The position numbers were made by a program, and so were the translations under genes. Below, one piece after another: positions 53,991-64,000 of a DNA stretch of 64,000 nt; the stretch's first letter is position 1, and the number at the start of each line of letters is the position of its first letter. Source of the stretch: Talpa occidentalis (lineage: Eukaryota; Chordata; Mammalia; Eulipotyphla; Talpidae); NCBI RefSeq assembly GCF_014898055.3, contig NW_023601322.1:74366740-74430739 (forward strand), written 5' to 3'. Under the pieces are notes generated by a model. It did not search any database. It was not told the origin of the DNA and saw only the letters and a list, made by a program, of their open reading frames with translations.

Positions 53991-54779
53991 TATAATACAT
54001 ACTAAAAAGAAACATTTGCTTCTGGTATCTGTGATGACGCAGGGGCCTACCTCCATGAGCAGCAGACAGATCACATCTCCCATCTATTTTGGGAATACAC
54101 AGATGACAGAAACAGCAGGCTGTACATCTGAAAAACAAAACTCTGAAACCAGCTCAGAGGCCCCAGTATTTTTCTGACACTGTCCAACATGAATGCTGCA
54201 CAAATCAGCCTCTGCCAAGATCTTTCAGGCAGGTCCAGTGAAGTTTCTGGTGCCCTGGTGTATGCCCAGTCCTCCAGCCGGCAGTTTCACTCCCTTGAGG
54301 GTCCTGCAGGGCAAGCCCCAGTGCTAGATGAATAGTTTTCACTGAGAAAGCACCCTGTTTGGGTGATCCCAAGCTAGTGCCAAGGAATGGGCCAGACGGC
54401 TTTCTGATGAGTCTTCCGATTCTTCTGCTCTCCAATCCACTGCCAGTGCCAGCTTACTAAAACAGGGCTAAGGATGCCATGCCACTGCTTAAAAACCTTT
54501 GCTGGACACTGAAAACCCAAAGGAAAAAGTTATAGGAGATAGGGAGAAGTAAACGAGATACATCACAACGCAGACCTAAAACACCAAAGGAAAATCAGAT
54601 CTTAACAGCAGCCAAGAGAAAAAAAGGTAGATCACCTACAAAGGACATACAAATTAGACTCAGTGTCAAAAAATAGAAGTCTGGTGATGGCAGAATTACC
54701 TTCAAAACGTTGAGGAGGAAAACCACTATCTCAGAATTCTAAGATTGGTAAAAATTTCCTTAATAAAAGAAAATGCACT

Positions 54780-55240
54780 GATAGCACTTTTCCAAGAAGA
54801 GACTATTTGTTAGAGCAGTTTTAGGTTTACAGCAAAATTGAACCTAAAGTATAAAGAGCTCCCATATGCCCTCTGACTCGACACACAAGTCTCCCCCACT
54901 GTCAAATTCTGCACCACGGCAGTCATAATCTACGACTTTACATGGCACCTCATCATCACTCAAAAATCATAGTTTACCTGAGGGTTCCCTCTTGGTGTTG
55001 TACATTCTATAGTTTTTGACAAATGTGTAATGTCAAAATATATAATGTGCACCATTATAGTGGACACACTACATATATATACATATACACATACAGAGTA
55101 GTTTCATAGCTCTAAAAAATCCTCTGTGCTCTGCCTTTGCATCCCTACCTCCTAAAATCCCCTGGAAACCACTAACATTTTTCCTGTCTTCATAGTTTTA
55201 CTTTTTCTAAATGTCACATCTTTGGAACATATAGTACAGA
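54780..55240. mobile_element. Old L1 3' UTR
   Basis: TTTTAGGTTTACAGCAAAAT, AGAGCTCCCATATGCCCTCT and TAGTTTTTGACAAATGTGTA match an old L1 3' UTR. Confidence 0.45.
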
Positions 55241-55811
55241 GCTGTTGCAGAGCAGCTTCCTGGAAACATGTATTTTTAAGTTTCCTCCATGTCTTTTCAT
55301 GGTTTGATAACTCATTTCTCTTTTTTTCAAGTTTTAGATATTTATTAGTCAGTGTAATTCCCAACACAACACCCCAACATGATTTTGTGCATTTAGAGGG
55401 AAGTATTTCCTGGTTAAGTGGAAAACTGTGTCGATGGCTTCTGGGGGGCCTTCATTTTAAGCAGCTTTATGGTGAAATATTTTATTTAGAAGTCTGGTTC
55501 TTGAGTTGTTGTCATCTACAGTCACTGAACAGAACTTTTATTGATCACTGGGACCCAGTTTTTTTAGCCCTGAATAGGGAGAGCCATTATCTGAATGCAT
55601 CAGAAGCTATTTATCCAATCATCTACTGAAGGACATTTGTTTTTTTCCCAACTTTGGGCAAGTATAAATAAAGCTGTCATAAGCACTCATAGGCAGATTT
55701 TTGTGTGTCTATAAGTTAGCAACTTATATTTTAAATCTTCATTGCCAAGTTAGTCCTCTAATTGTTTAAATAGATTTTTAGAACCATAGGACCAGCTTTT
55801 CTAACTGTTCT

Positions 55812-56300
55812 TGTTGTAGAGCAACCCCGATACAAAACGGGGTTCCTGACTGTGGGTCCTCACCCGCGCGCTTAAAAGGACTTATCAATGCTCTACTGCA
55901 GGCACACGTGAAAGGTTAATAAAAGGTTTATTTACAAGGGAAGGGGAAATGAGGAAATGTACAGCTCTGGGAGAAAAGTGGGAGACAAAGTTTTAAATGA
56001 GTCCTACCCAATCCGCCGATCAGGAATCCCAAAATGGCGCTCTGAGAGCTGGCCGCCAGCCAGGAGCGGTGAAGCCAGGAGGCGAGCGATCGCGAGCCAG
56101 AGAGAGCCCAAGGCCCACGTGTTTGGTTTTTTATATCCAACCTGGCTGCCCAACTCCACCCTCAGGTCCCAGCCACCCTCCCTTGGTGGTGATGGGATTT
56201 GTCTTTCCCAGAGTCTTGATGGCTTTAGTCTGGAGTGGGGGTGGAGTCCACAAAGTTAATCCTGTATGGGATTAACTCAGGACATCACTTCCCCCTAACA
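55812..56300 (-). mobile_element. LTR-A of a deleted provirus, complete
   Basis: Minus-strand LTR from TGTTAGGGGGAAGTGATG to GGTTGCTCTACAACA, 489 bp, with an AATAAA signal near 55930. The outer 4-bp flanks of the whole unit match as TTCT (55808-55811 and 56519-56522). Confidence 0.88.
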
Positions 56301-56430
56301 ATTCCCCCCTTTCACTTTTTGCCACCATTTCCATGGTGATGAAGATCAAACATATGGATGCTGGGATACAGTCTCAGATGAAAGTTTTCCAGGGTTCCAG
56401 TCTGAAAGAAAACGAATCCCTCCAGGTATT
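56301..56430 (-). mobile_element. Short retroviral internal remnant with polypurine tract
   Basis: It contains GTGAAAGGGGGGAATTG (minus) next to the LTR, and about 130 bp of internal 3' sequence shared with 35296-35425. It carries no protein. Confidence 0.75.
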
Positions 56431-56518
56431 GTCTTGATGGCTTTAGTCTGGAGTGGGGGTGGAGTCCACAAAGTTAATCCTGTATGGGATTAACTCAGGA
56501 CATCACTTCCCCCTAACA
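56431..56518 (-). mobile_element. Truncated second LTR-A (first 88 bp only)
   Basis: It is identical base for base to 56213-56300. It is the start of the 5' LTR. The rest of that LTR and nearly all internal sequence are deleted. Confidence 0.9.
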
Positions 56519-56539
56519 TTCTTAGCTAGAGGGATAATC

Positions 56540-57270
56540 TGTGTAAATACCAAGAAGGGTGATTATTAGAGCATATGGGATGAAACTGTTTAGTTTTTAT
56601 AAGAAACTGCCAAACTATCTTCTCTCTGGTGAGGTGTATATGCCTATCTTTTGCCCATTTTAAAATTAGTTTAAAACATTTTTTAGACAGACGAAAACCA
56701 AAAAAGCTTATATCAATAAACTCTCACTAAAAAAGCACTGATATACCTTACTTTTGGAGGAAGAAAATAAAATCCTCTTGAAAGGTGGTAGTGAAATGCA
56801 AGGAAGAATCAAAGAGTTAATGTTTTATATAAGGTGATGTTATCATCCTCCAGAAATGGTTTACATTACTTCTAGCAAATAATTCGGGTAAGAACAGATC
56901 ATCGTAATAGAATCTGAGATAGAGCTGGTTGAAACTTGGGCTTTAGTTTTAAAAGGCAAGACTATGCTCAGTTCTTATTTTTAGTATCACTCTTAGAGTA
57001 TCTTAGTGTCACTCTAACAGAGTCTATCCTTCTGGTCCCAACTGGAAGACTGGATGTATTTACAAGAATCCCTCCTACTTGTTAGGCCTTAAACTCCAAC
57101 TTTTGCTCTTTCATAAATACGAGAAAGCCTAAAACTGCTTTATCTGCAGTCCCTCAGCCCTGCTTTCCTCTCAGCTTCTCTGTTGCTAGCTTCTCAATCT
57201 CTAGACCACTGATAACTAATCAGTAAATGCCTCAAGGCTCAAAGGTATGCCAAATGTCAGGCTCGCTTCT
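56540..57270. other. Intergenic DNA, unassigned
   Basis: No gene or recognised element is seen. Confidence 0.4.
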
Positions 57271-57480
57271 TTTTAATTTTGTTTTTTTAAAATTATGTTT
57301 ATTGAAGTAATGTTGATTTACATTATGGTGTATGTTTTGGGGCTATAGGTTCATACCTCAACAAATGGATGTTCTCATACTGTGCCCACCACCAAACACT
57401 AATAATTTGCACCACAGTCCATTGTGTCTTTGGTCCCTGCTCTGCTCCCACCCCCTCCCTTTCTGGTAGGTCACCCTCAC
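57270..57480 (-). mobile_element. Probable L1 3' UTR fragment, reverse
   Basis: TTTATTGAAGTAATGTTGAT, AGGTTCATACCTCAACAAAT and GTCCATTGTGTCTTTGGTCC resemble an L1 3' UTR. Confidence 0.35.
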
Positions 57481-57885
57481 TTCTAAGCTTCCCTTATCTC
57501 CAGGACCGGAATCTTTTAAATCTTCATTGCTAAGTTCGTTCTCCTATTGTTTAAGTAGTTTCAGAGCCATATGACCAGCTTCCCTAATTGTTCTTAACTA
57601 GAGGGCTAGTCTGTGCAAGTAAGTCGGCCACCACTGTCTAAATTGAAACTATCCTTCTGGTTGTTGCAGAGTCCAGAAAGGTAAATTGAATGGGAATGTG
57701 ATGGGGACCACCAGCCCTGCATGTTTCCAGCTTTCCAGGTGTTGATCATACAGGGATGCAGTGTTGCCTTTGGTTTACTATCTTGATCAGTGTAGGTACA
57801 GGTTAAAGGTCCTCACTTGACCTTTACTCCATGGATCAGAGAACTGATACACAAGTTCTCCTGGGAACTAAGAATATTTACCCTA

Positions 57886-58158
57886 TTATTTTTTTTTTAG
57901 ATTTATTTTTTATTTATACAATAGCTGGGGTACAGGCCAGAGGAGCTGGAGGATGAGAGGATTCACCAGAGACAGAGTGGGAAGCAGAACGGGCAGACGG
58001 ACCAAAAGCACTGCTGAGGGGAGCAGCAGGTGCAACAGCACAGGTCGGCGGCGCCATGTGGGAATTTCCTTGACCGGCCGGGAATCGAACCTGCACTGCA
58101 GAGGCTATGGACAGCTACACAGCGCCGTGCTCAACCCGCTGCACCACCGGGGAGGCAC
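57886..58158 (-). mobile_element. tRNA-derived SINE, subfamily B
   Basis: Reverse copy flanked by GAATATTTACCCTA (57872-57885 and 58159-58172). Confidence 0.92.
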
Positions 58159-58171
58159 GAATATTTACCCT

Positions 58172-60044
58172 AGTTATATAGTAAAGAGCTAGAAGAATAA
58201 TCACAGATGTAAAAAAGACTCATGCCAAACCTCCATGTATCACTTATCATGTATAAGGACACTTGTCCTATAAAAGTGTCATTATAACCAGAAAATTATG
58301 GAGGATTTAGGTTTTCTTGGTATCAGTATCAGTTCAGACTTCATATGTATCAATTTTTGAAAACTCTGAGTGTTTCCTTCACTAGTGCATGGTTATTGTG
58401 ATGAATGCCTCTTTGGTAAGTGACTAAAGAAATGACAAATGTTTTTTGCATGCACAGGCAGTGGGATTGTAGGGTTCTCCTGCTTATTGAATGGACACTG
58501 GATTTATGAACAAAGATTTGGAAAATGGATGAAGGACTTGATTTTCCATAATGGTGGCTCACATCAGGCCTCAACCCACAGCCTCTTGATTCTGACTACG
58601 TATACATTGGCTAGCATGTTGATTGATTATTCATGTATTAGTCTTCATTGTAGATCCTAAGGGACAAGGATTAAAAAACCCTGATTGCCAGTATAATTTT
58701 GCTGCTCACTGTAGTAATTATGTCCACTGTGCCTCTGATGGTGAAGTGTTCCCAACCTGGCCTCTGAGCTTTCAGGGATCCCATCTTACCCACTGATATC
58801 AGGGAGCCCATGTTAGTGGTGACATCCCCACCTTTGAACCAGCTTATAGAGAACACTGGTTACCAAGCTATGCAATGACAATTGCTTCTTCTCCCTAGTA
58901 CATCCTCCCCTGTGTTAGTGAAAAGAGCATTGTATGTGCCTTCCAAGGAACATAGACAGATGCTGGATTCTCAGGCTATACACAATAAATCCATTTAGTA
59001 TTCTTGCTTCCCTGAGCTACCAGCTGTCCAACACTATGGAAATGAAGTTGTGGCAAATCTGTTTCCTATTTTGTAGGTCATATCAGGGTTAGGGGATATC
59101 ATGTCAAAATTAGGGTTCAAAGAGGCACACCAGCAAACTGTTAAGAACAGCTCCAGATGTTCTTGCCAAAACAAACTCCTGAGTCAGAGAGAGTTTAAGC
59201 CTATACCACTCTCTATTCTTCTCTATTCACAGTGGCGGGATCTACTGCTGCTGGCCTTCTACTTCCCTGCCAAGACTGTATATCAGTTGTGAAGCTATTG
59301 TCTCTCAGTTTCAAACTCACTTTCATTAATGTGCTGGACCTGGATCCTGCAAACCAATTCCTCCTTTGTTGCTGAGACTTTATTAGAATCTGTTAGTAGG
59401 GGGTGCTAGACTAGGAAGCTGAGCAAGAACGGACTTTCTCCTTCCTATTTACTTCCTGTGCCTTGTTTTTGTTTCCTATGCCTGTCTTTTCTGTTCCTAA
59501 TCCTAATCCTAACGTTAACCCTAGCCACAGCAGCAGTTTGTTTCAGAAAAGCAGCTGATTATAGCTTGCAGCTTTCCCAACATTCATAGACTCAATGGTG
59601 TTTTTTTTTTTTTTTTCAATCTTAACACAACTCATTCTCTGAGACCCCAGCACCCACTCAGAGGTCTGGATCTCATCTGCATAGCATCCTCTCCTGAATG
59701 CCACCCACAGCCAAACAATGTCCCCTCTATAGAGGGTTTACAAGTTCTTTCCTCCAAGTTTCTAAATTTTACTAACTCTAAGCTCTTCCCTTTGAGCTTC
59801 ACCATAAGGCTGGTAGTTTCTTCACATGTTGCCACCTTCACCATACTCCATTGTTCCCTTTCTGCCTTTCCAGTTTTCCAATACCAGCTTAAAACAGATT
59901 TATACACTGTTCTCTCTATTAAAATAACATAGTTTCTGTCTACTGATTGTGTGCTAATTGATACCTGTTGTTCTAAGATCTGACTCTGATTCCTGGCCTG
60001 GAAGCAATGAGGGGTGTTCTCAGTGCTGTCAGAAAAGCCATTAT
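58172..60044. other. Intergenic DNA, unassigned
   Basis: Short open frames only. A CCTAAT/CCTAAC/CCCTAG telomere-like run lies at about 59496-59525 and a T15 run at about 59600. No gene is recognised. Confidence 0.4.
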
Positions 60045-60307
60045 GGGCCTCCCTGGTGGCACAAGGGGTTAAGACACAACCTATGAAACTGACTGCAGCC
60101 ACTGCAGCATAAGTTCGATCCCCGGCTAGGAAGCAACTCACATGGCGCAGCAGACCTCTCCTGTCTCACCTGCTGCTCCCCTCAGTAGTGTATTTCAGTC
60201 AACCTGCCTGTTCTGTTCCCCACTCTGACTCTGGTGAATCCTCTCACCCCTCGCACCTCTGACCTGTGCCCCTGTCCTTGTATGCGTAAATAAATAAATC
60301 TTAAAAA
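60045..60307 (+). mobile_element. tRNA-derived SINE, subfamily C
   Basis: AAGGGGTTAAGACACAACCT head type. Flanked by AAAAGCCATTAT (60033-60044 and 60308-60319). Confidence 0.93.
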
Positions 60308-60319
60308 AAAAGCCATTAT

Positions 60320-62185
60320 ACCCTGCAATCCATGTTACTAACATGGTTCCCATATACCCTGTAAAAGTATCTCTTCCATAGCATCTCCCTTCCTCCCCAC
60401 CACAGGCAATTACCATCTTAATTTTTGTTCTAATGACCTCTTTGCTACTCTTGTAGCCATATGTCCCAGGGTATCTTCACCAGTTCTCGCTGTCTATCTG
60501 CCCTTTATCCAGATTAACAGAGTTAAAAGCTTATGAAATTGCAATGCCACTGCATGCCAGAAGGTATCACCAACCTACTTATTCTCAGCTACAGATTCCT
60601 ATTACTTTAGGAAGGTAAAAACGCAACTTCAAAATTTCATTCCAAGGACTTGTCACCTCTAAATCCAACTGTCATAGCCCATGTCTCCTCAGAAAGGTGT
60701 CCCTGAAGAAAGGATTAATGTGCTACACTTTATCTGGGAGTTATAAACCTAGGTTGGTGAGGTTGAGGAATAAAAAGAAGTGAGGCAAGAAAGATGTACA
60801 TTACTGCCCCAGCCACAAGGTCACAGAAAGTCAACAAGAAACAGTAAGTCTCTGAGCAGATACACTTACTCATCAGCTGGAATTTCTCCAAAAGTGATGC
60901 AAGGAGGAATGACACCTTGGGACAGAGCAGAGAAAGGGCAAAGGAGAAGAGAGTTCCTCTGCCGGTTCCCACCTTTTCTCTTCCATATCGCACAGCTGAC
61001 GTTTACTTCAGTGGCGCTTACTTCTCTGAACTTTCAAACTGCACCAATGGGTCCCCGTTGGCCATATAAGCTGCCAGACCCTACTCCTCACGGTGCGGCA
61101 TTTCATCGATGTCTGGGAGTGAAGGTGTGACTTGTGTGGGTGGGGTGTTGACCAAAAGGAAGGAAGTAGAGGAATCCTGAGAAGGTCCACAAATATATAT
61201 CAAATACAAGTGTAAATTCCTGAAACTGATGCAAGAAGCCATGGAAAATCTGAAGGGTCCTATAACTATTAAAGAAATTGAATTATTGTTTAAAATCTTC
61301 TCCCAAAGAATACATAAAGACCAGATAGTTTTAAAGGTGAGTCCTCCCAAACCTACGCATCACAGGTAAACCCCAACATTTTTTGCATGGTACTTCTTAA
61401 GCAGATTCTAAAATGTACATGGAAAAATGAGGGTCCAAGATTAGTCAATATAATTCTAAAGAAGGAGATCAGAGGAGATCACTGCCCTACCGATACCAAT
61501 CTTTACCCATTAAGTCATTGTGGTATTGACATGAGGGTAGAGTAATGATTCCCAGCAGAGGGTAAAGGTCCCTCTAGGGAACACTTGACAACTTTTGGTT
61601 CTAACAACGGATAGAAGGAAGGGCATCTACTGGCATCTACTGGCATCTACTGGATAGAGACTAGGGATTCTATGAAACATCCCACAATACACAGCACAGT
61701 CCCACAACAAAGAATTATCCCATTTAAAATGGCAATAGTACTAAGGCTGAGAGATCTTGGAGTAGAGAAACCAACAAAAAACTAATAAAAATTTAAAAAG
61801 AAAATATGACCTTGGAGTGGGCATATGCAGAAGGAAACAGCTGGAACACTCAAACTAGGTAACTTGAGTTGATTTATTGATTTATGAAAGTGAGAAAAAG
61901 ACGTGGGGAAACCCTGAGGGAAAATGTAGTTCTTTGGAGCTGTAACAGAAGAAGGGTTACTAAAACTCAGAGATGTGAAAGTTATATGGAGAGGGCTGCT
62001 GTTAGGAATTGGCCCTCCTGTTAAGGGACACAGCCAGACTAGCAGGGAGAGACCCCAACTTCACTCACCGCCCACTCTTTTGTCACCTGTCTCATGGCCA
62101 AATCCAACAGAAAGCTCAAATAAGGAAGCCATGAATATACTACTCTGCCTCCCAGGAAATGGAGAAGGCTAAAGAAGTGTTGAAG
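60320..62185. other. Intergenic DNA, unassigned
   Basis: Open frames up to 116 codons (60780-61130) show no known family. A GGCATCTACT 10-mer is repeated three times at about 61622-61652. L1-like phrases occur around 61240-61480 but are too broken to call. Confidence 0.35.
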
Positions 62186-62459
62186 AGGGCCTCCCTGGTG
62201 GTACAAGGGATTAAGCACATCACTGTGAAACTATCCACAGCCTCTGAAGCATGAGTTTGATCTCCAGCTGGCCAAGGAGGTGACCCATACAGCACGCTAG
62301 CAGACCTCTCCTGTCTCACCCATTGCTCCCCTCAGCAGTGTATTTCAGTCAGTCTGCCTGTTCAGTTCCCCATTCTGTCTCTGGTGAATCCTCTTAGCCC
62401 CCACACCTCTGGCCTGTACCCCAGTTCTTGTATGCATAAATAAATAAATCATAAAAAAA
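62186..62459 (+). mobile_element. tRNA-derived SINE, subfamily C
   Basis: Flanked by AAGAAGTGTTGAAG and AAGAAGGGTTGAAG (one mismatch). Confidence 0.9.
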
Positions 62460-62559
62460 AAGAAGGGTTGAAGTGGATCTGAAGGAGAAAATAGGAATTC
62501 TCCAGTACAAATGGAATGAAATGAAATCCTCAAGGCATAGATCATTAAGGAACAGATCA

Positions 62560-63060
62560 ATATATTCAAGATTCATCAAATTTACTCTGAGAGTAAAAAG
62601 ACAAGACACAAGATAGGACAAATATTTGTGATACAAATAAATGACAAAGGATTCATTTCCAGAATGTATGACAAATTCCTCTTAATCAATAAGAAAAAGA
62701 TTAAAAAAAAAGTAAATGACATGAATAAACATTTCTCAGAACAGGAAACACAGACAGCTATTAAAATTATAAAGAGATGTTGAATCTTGTTAGCTAGGGA
62801 AATGCAAAATTAGACCACAATGAGATAACATTTCACACCCACTAGGCGGCAAAAATCTAAAAGTCAGATATTACAAATCTTGCCCAGACTGTGAAGTAAG
62901 AGGAATTCTTACATATTGTGTGAGAGATAGTAAATTAATCTAGTAAAACTGAAGATACATAAACTCTATGACCCAGAATTTCAATCTGGCATATATTCTA
63001 AAGAAATCCTTGTACAGAAGGAGATACAAGTAAGTATGTTCTTAATAGCACTGGATTTTT
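62560..63060 (+). mobile_element. Old L1 ORF2 3' part
   Basis: AGAATGTATGACAAATTCCT, GTTAGCTAGGGAAATGCAAA and CTCTATGACCCAGAATTTCA are in L1 order. Confidence 0.6.
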
Positions 63061-63270
63061 AAAAAATAAATTTTAGATTTACAAAAAAATTGTAAATCTA
63101 GTACAAATACAGAGTACAGTTATCATATACTCCACACTCAACTTCCCCTAGTGTTACACCTTACATTAGTGGGGTACACTTACATAATAATGAGCTATTA
63201 TTGACGTACCATAAGAACTAAAGTCTATATTGTATTCAGATTCTCTTAGTATTTATCTAACATCCTTCTT
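63060..63270. mobile_element. Old L1 3' UTR
   Basis: ATACAGAGTACAGTTATCAT and CACCTTACATTAGTGGGGTA resemble the 3' UTRs at 44345 and 54780. Confidence 0.4.
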
Positions 63271-63278
63271 GCAGCATT

Positions 63279-63534
63279 TTTTTTTTAAAGATTTATTTAT
63301 TTATACAAGCACTGGGTACAGTCAGAAGCGCGGGAGGGTGAGAGAATTCACCAGAGCCAGAGTGGGGAGCAGAACAGGCACTGACGAAATACACTGCTGA
63401 GGGGAGCAGCGAGTGGGGCAGGAGAGGTCTGCGCGCCATGTGGGACCCTTGGCGGCCGGGGATCGAACCAGTGCTGCAGAGGCTGTGGGCAGCTTTGCAG
63501 CCCAGCGCTCAACTGCTGCGCCACCAGGGAGGCC
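63279..63534 (-). mobile_element. tRNA-derived SINE, subfamily A
   Basis: Reverse copy with GCACTGGGTACAGTCAGAAG. Flanks share AGCATT (63273-63278 and 63535-63540). Confidence 0.9.
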
Positions 63535-63559
63535 AGCATTATTTTTAATAGTTAAAATG

Positions 63560-64000
63560 TCAAGAAAACAACAACCCTACACGTCCACCAGTATAAAGTA
63601 GATAAATTGTGGTTTACTCCTTCACAGGATTACAGTAAAGTAAATACAGGACAGTGAATGTACAGTTACATGTGTCAATATGGAAGGGGCTGAAAATGTT
63701 TGTAGTCAAAGCAAATCTTAAATATATCCAGTCAACAGAGAATCTGCACAGACACTTCTACAAAGAAGACATAAAGATGGCCAAGAGGCACATGAAAAAA
63801 TACTCAATGTGTCTTATTATTAGGGAGATGCCAATCAAGCAACAATGAAATATTATCTAACGCCTAAGAGAAGAGAGTAGCTATCATCCAATTGACAAGA
63901 AACAAGTATTGGTAAGAAGGTGGAGAAAAAGAAATTCCTGTACAATGTTGATGAGACTGTACAGTCAGTATAGAAAGCAGTAGGTAGATACTTCAAAAAA
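63560..64000 (+). mobile_element. Old L1 ORF2 3' part, running off the window
   Basis: The peptide [24 protein letters not shown] is the ORF2 C-terminal region. The frame is broken. Confidence 0.7.

Noticed and set aside
58439..58660. 73-codon plus-strand frame as an exon
   Set aside because: No splice sites in suitable phase and no recognised protein.

Overview
This is mammalian nuclear DNA from the Th2 cytokine locus. Two vertebrate genes are recognisable. The first seven coding exons of RAD50 lie on the minus strand (start codon at 32437, last exon in view 180-345, the gene running off the left edge). A complete four-exon IL5 gene lies on the plus strand (46382-48366). They are divergently transcribed with about 14 kb between them, the arrangement known at this locus in other mammals. 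Every splice junction used here was read from GT/AG sites and from reading-frame continuity.

Species: most of the rest is interspersed repeats. The dominant one is a tRNA-derived SINE of about 260 bp with a GGCCTCCCTGGTGGCGCA head and an AAATAAATCTT(A)n tail, present in about 30 copies. I do not recognise it as primate, rodent, carnivore, horse or ruminant. It resembles the Rhin-1 type of SINE of horseshoe and leaf-nosed bats, so a rhinolophoid bat is my best guess. This is an inference from memory and a repeat-library search should confirm it.

Layout. 1-32437: RAD50 exons 7 to 1. Introns are filled with L1 and SINE insertions, plus one ancient L2 piece and one LTR-like block with a tRNA-Glu-like tail. 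32450-33040: CpG-rich RAD50 promoter with GC box, ETS, CCAAT, E-box and CRE-like sites. 33350-43215: an LTR cluster with six copies of one short LTR family (LTR-D), two copies of a related family (LTR-C) and remnants of a separate minus-strand provirus (LTR-A/LTR-B), some nested inside each other and with SINEs. 43215-46260: ancient repeats and IL5 upstream sequence. 46271-48780: IL5 with GATA/CLE0 proximal promoter, AU-rich 3' UTR and polyadenylation signal. 48780-64000: intergenic DNA on the IL5 downstream side (IRF1 lies that way in other mammals), with MIR, L2, L1 and SINE copies, a second LTR-A provirus remnant, and no protein-coding gene that I can support.

Function: RAD50 is the ATPase of the MRE11-RAD50-NBN DNA-break complex and is broadly expressed. 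IL5 is the eosinophil growth and activation cytokine of Th2 and ILC2 cells. They are neighbours but do not share a pathway. The unusual content is the set of nested, datable insertions between them, several with perfect target-site duplications.
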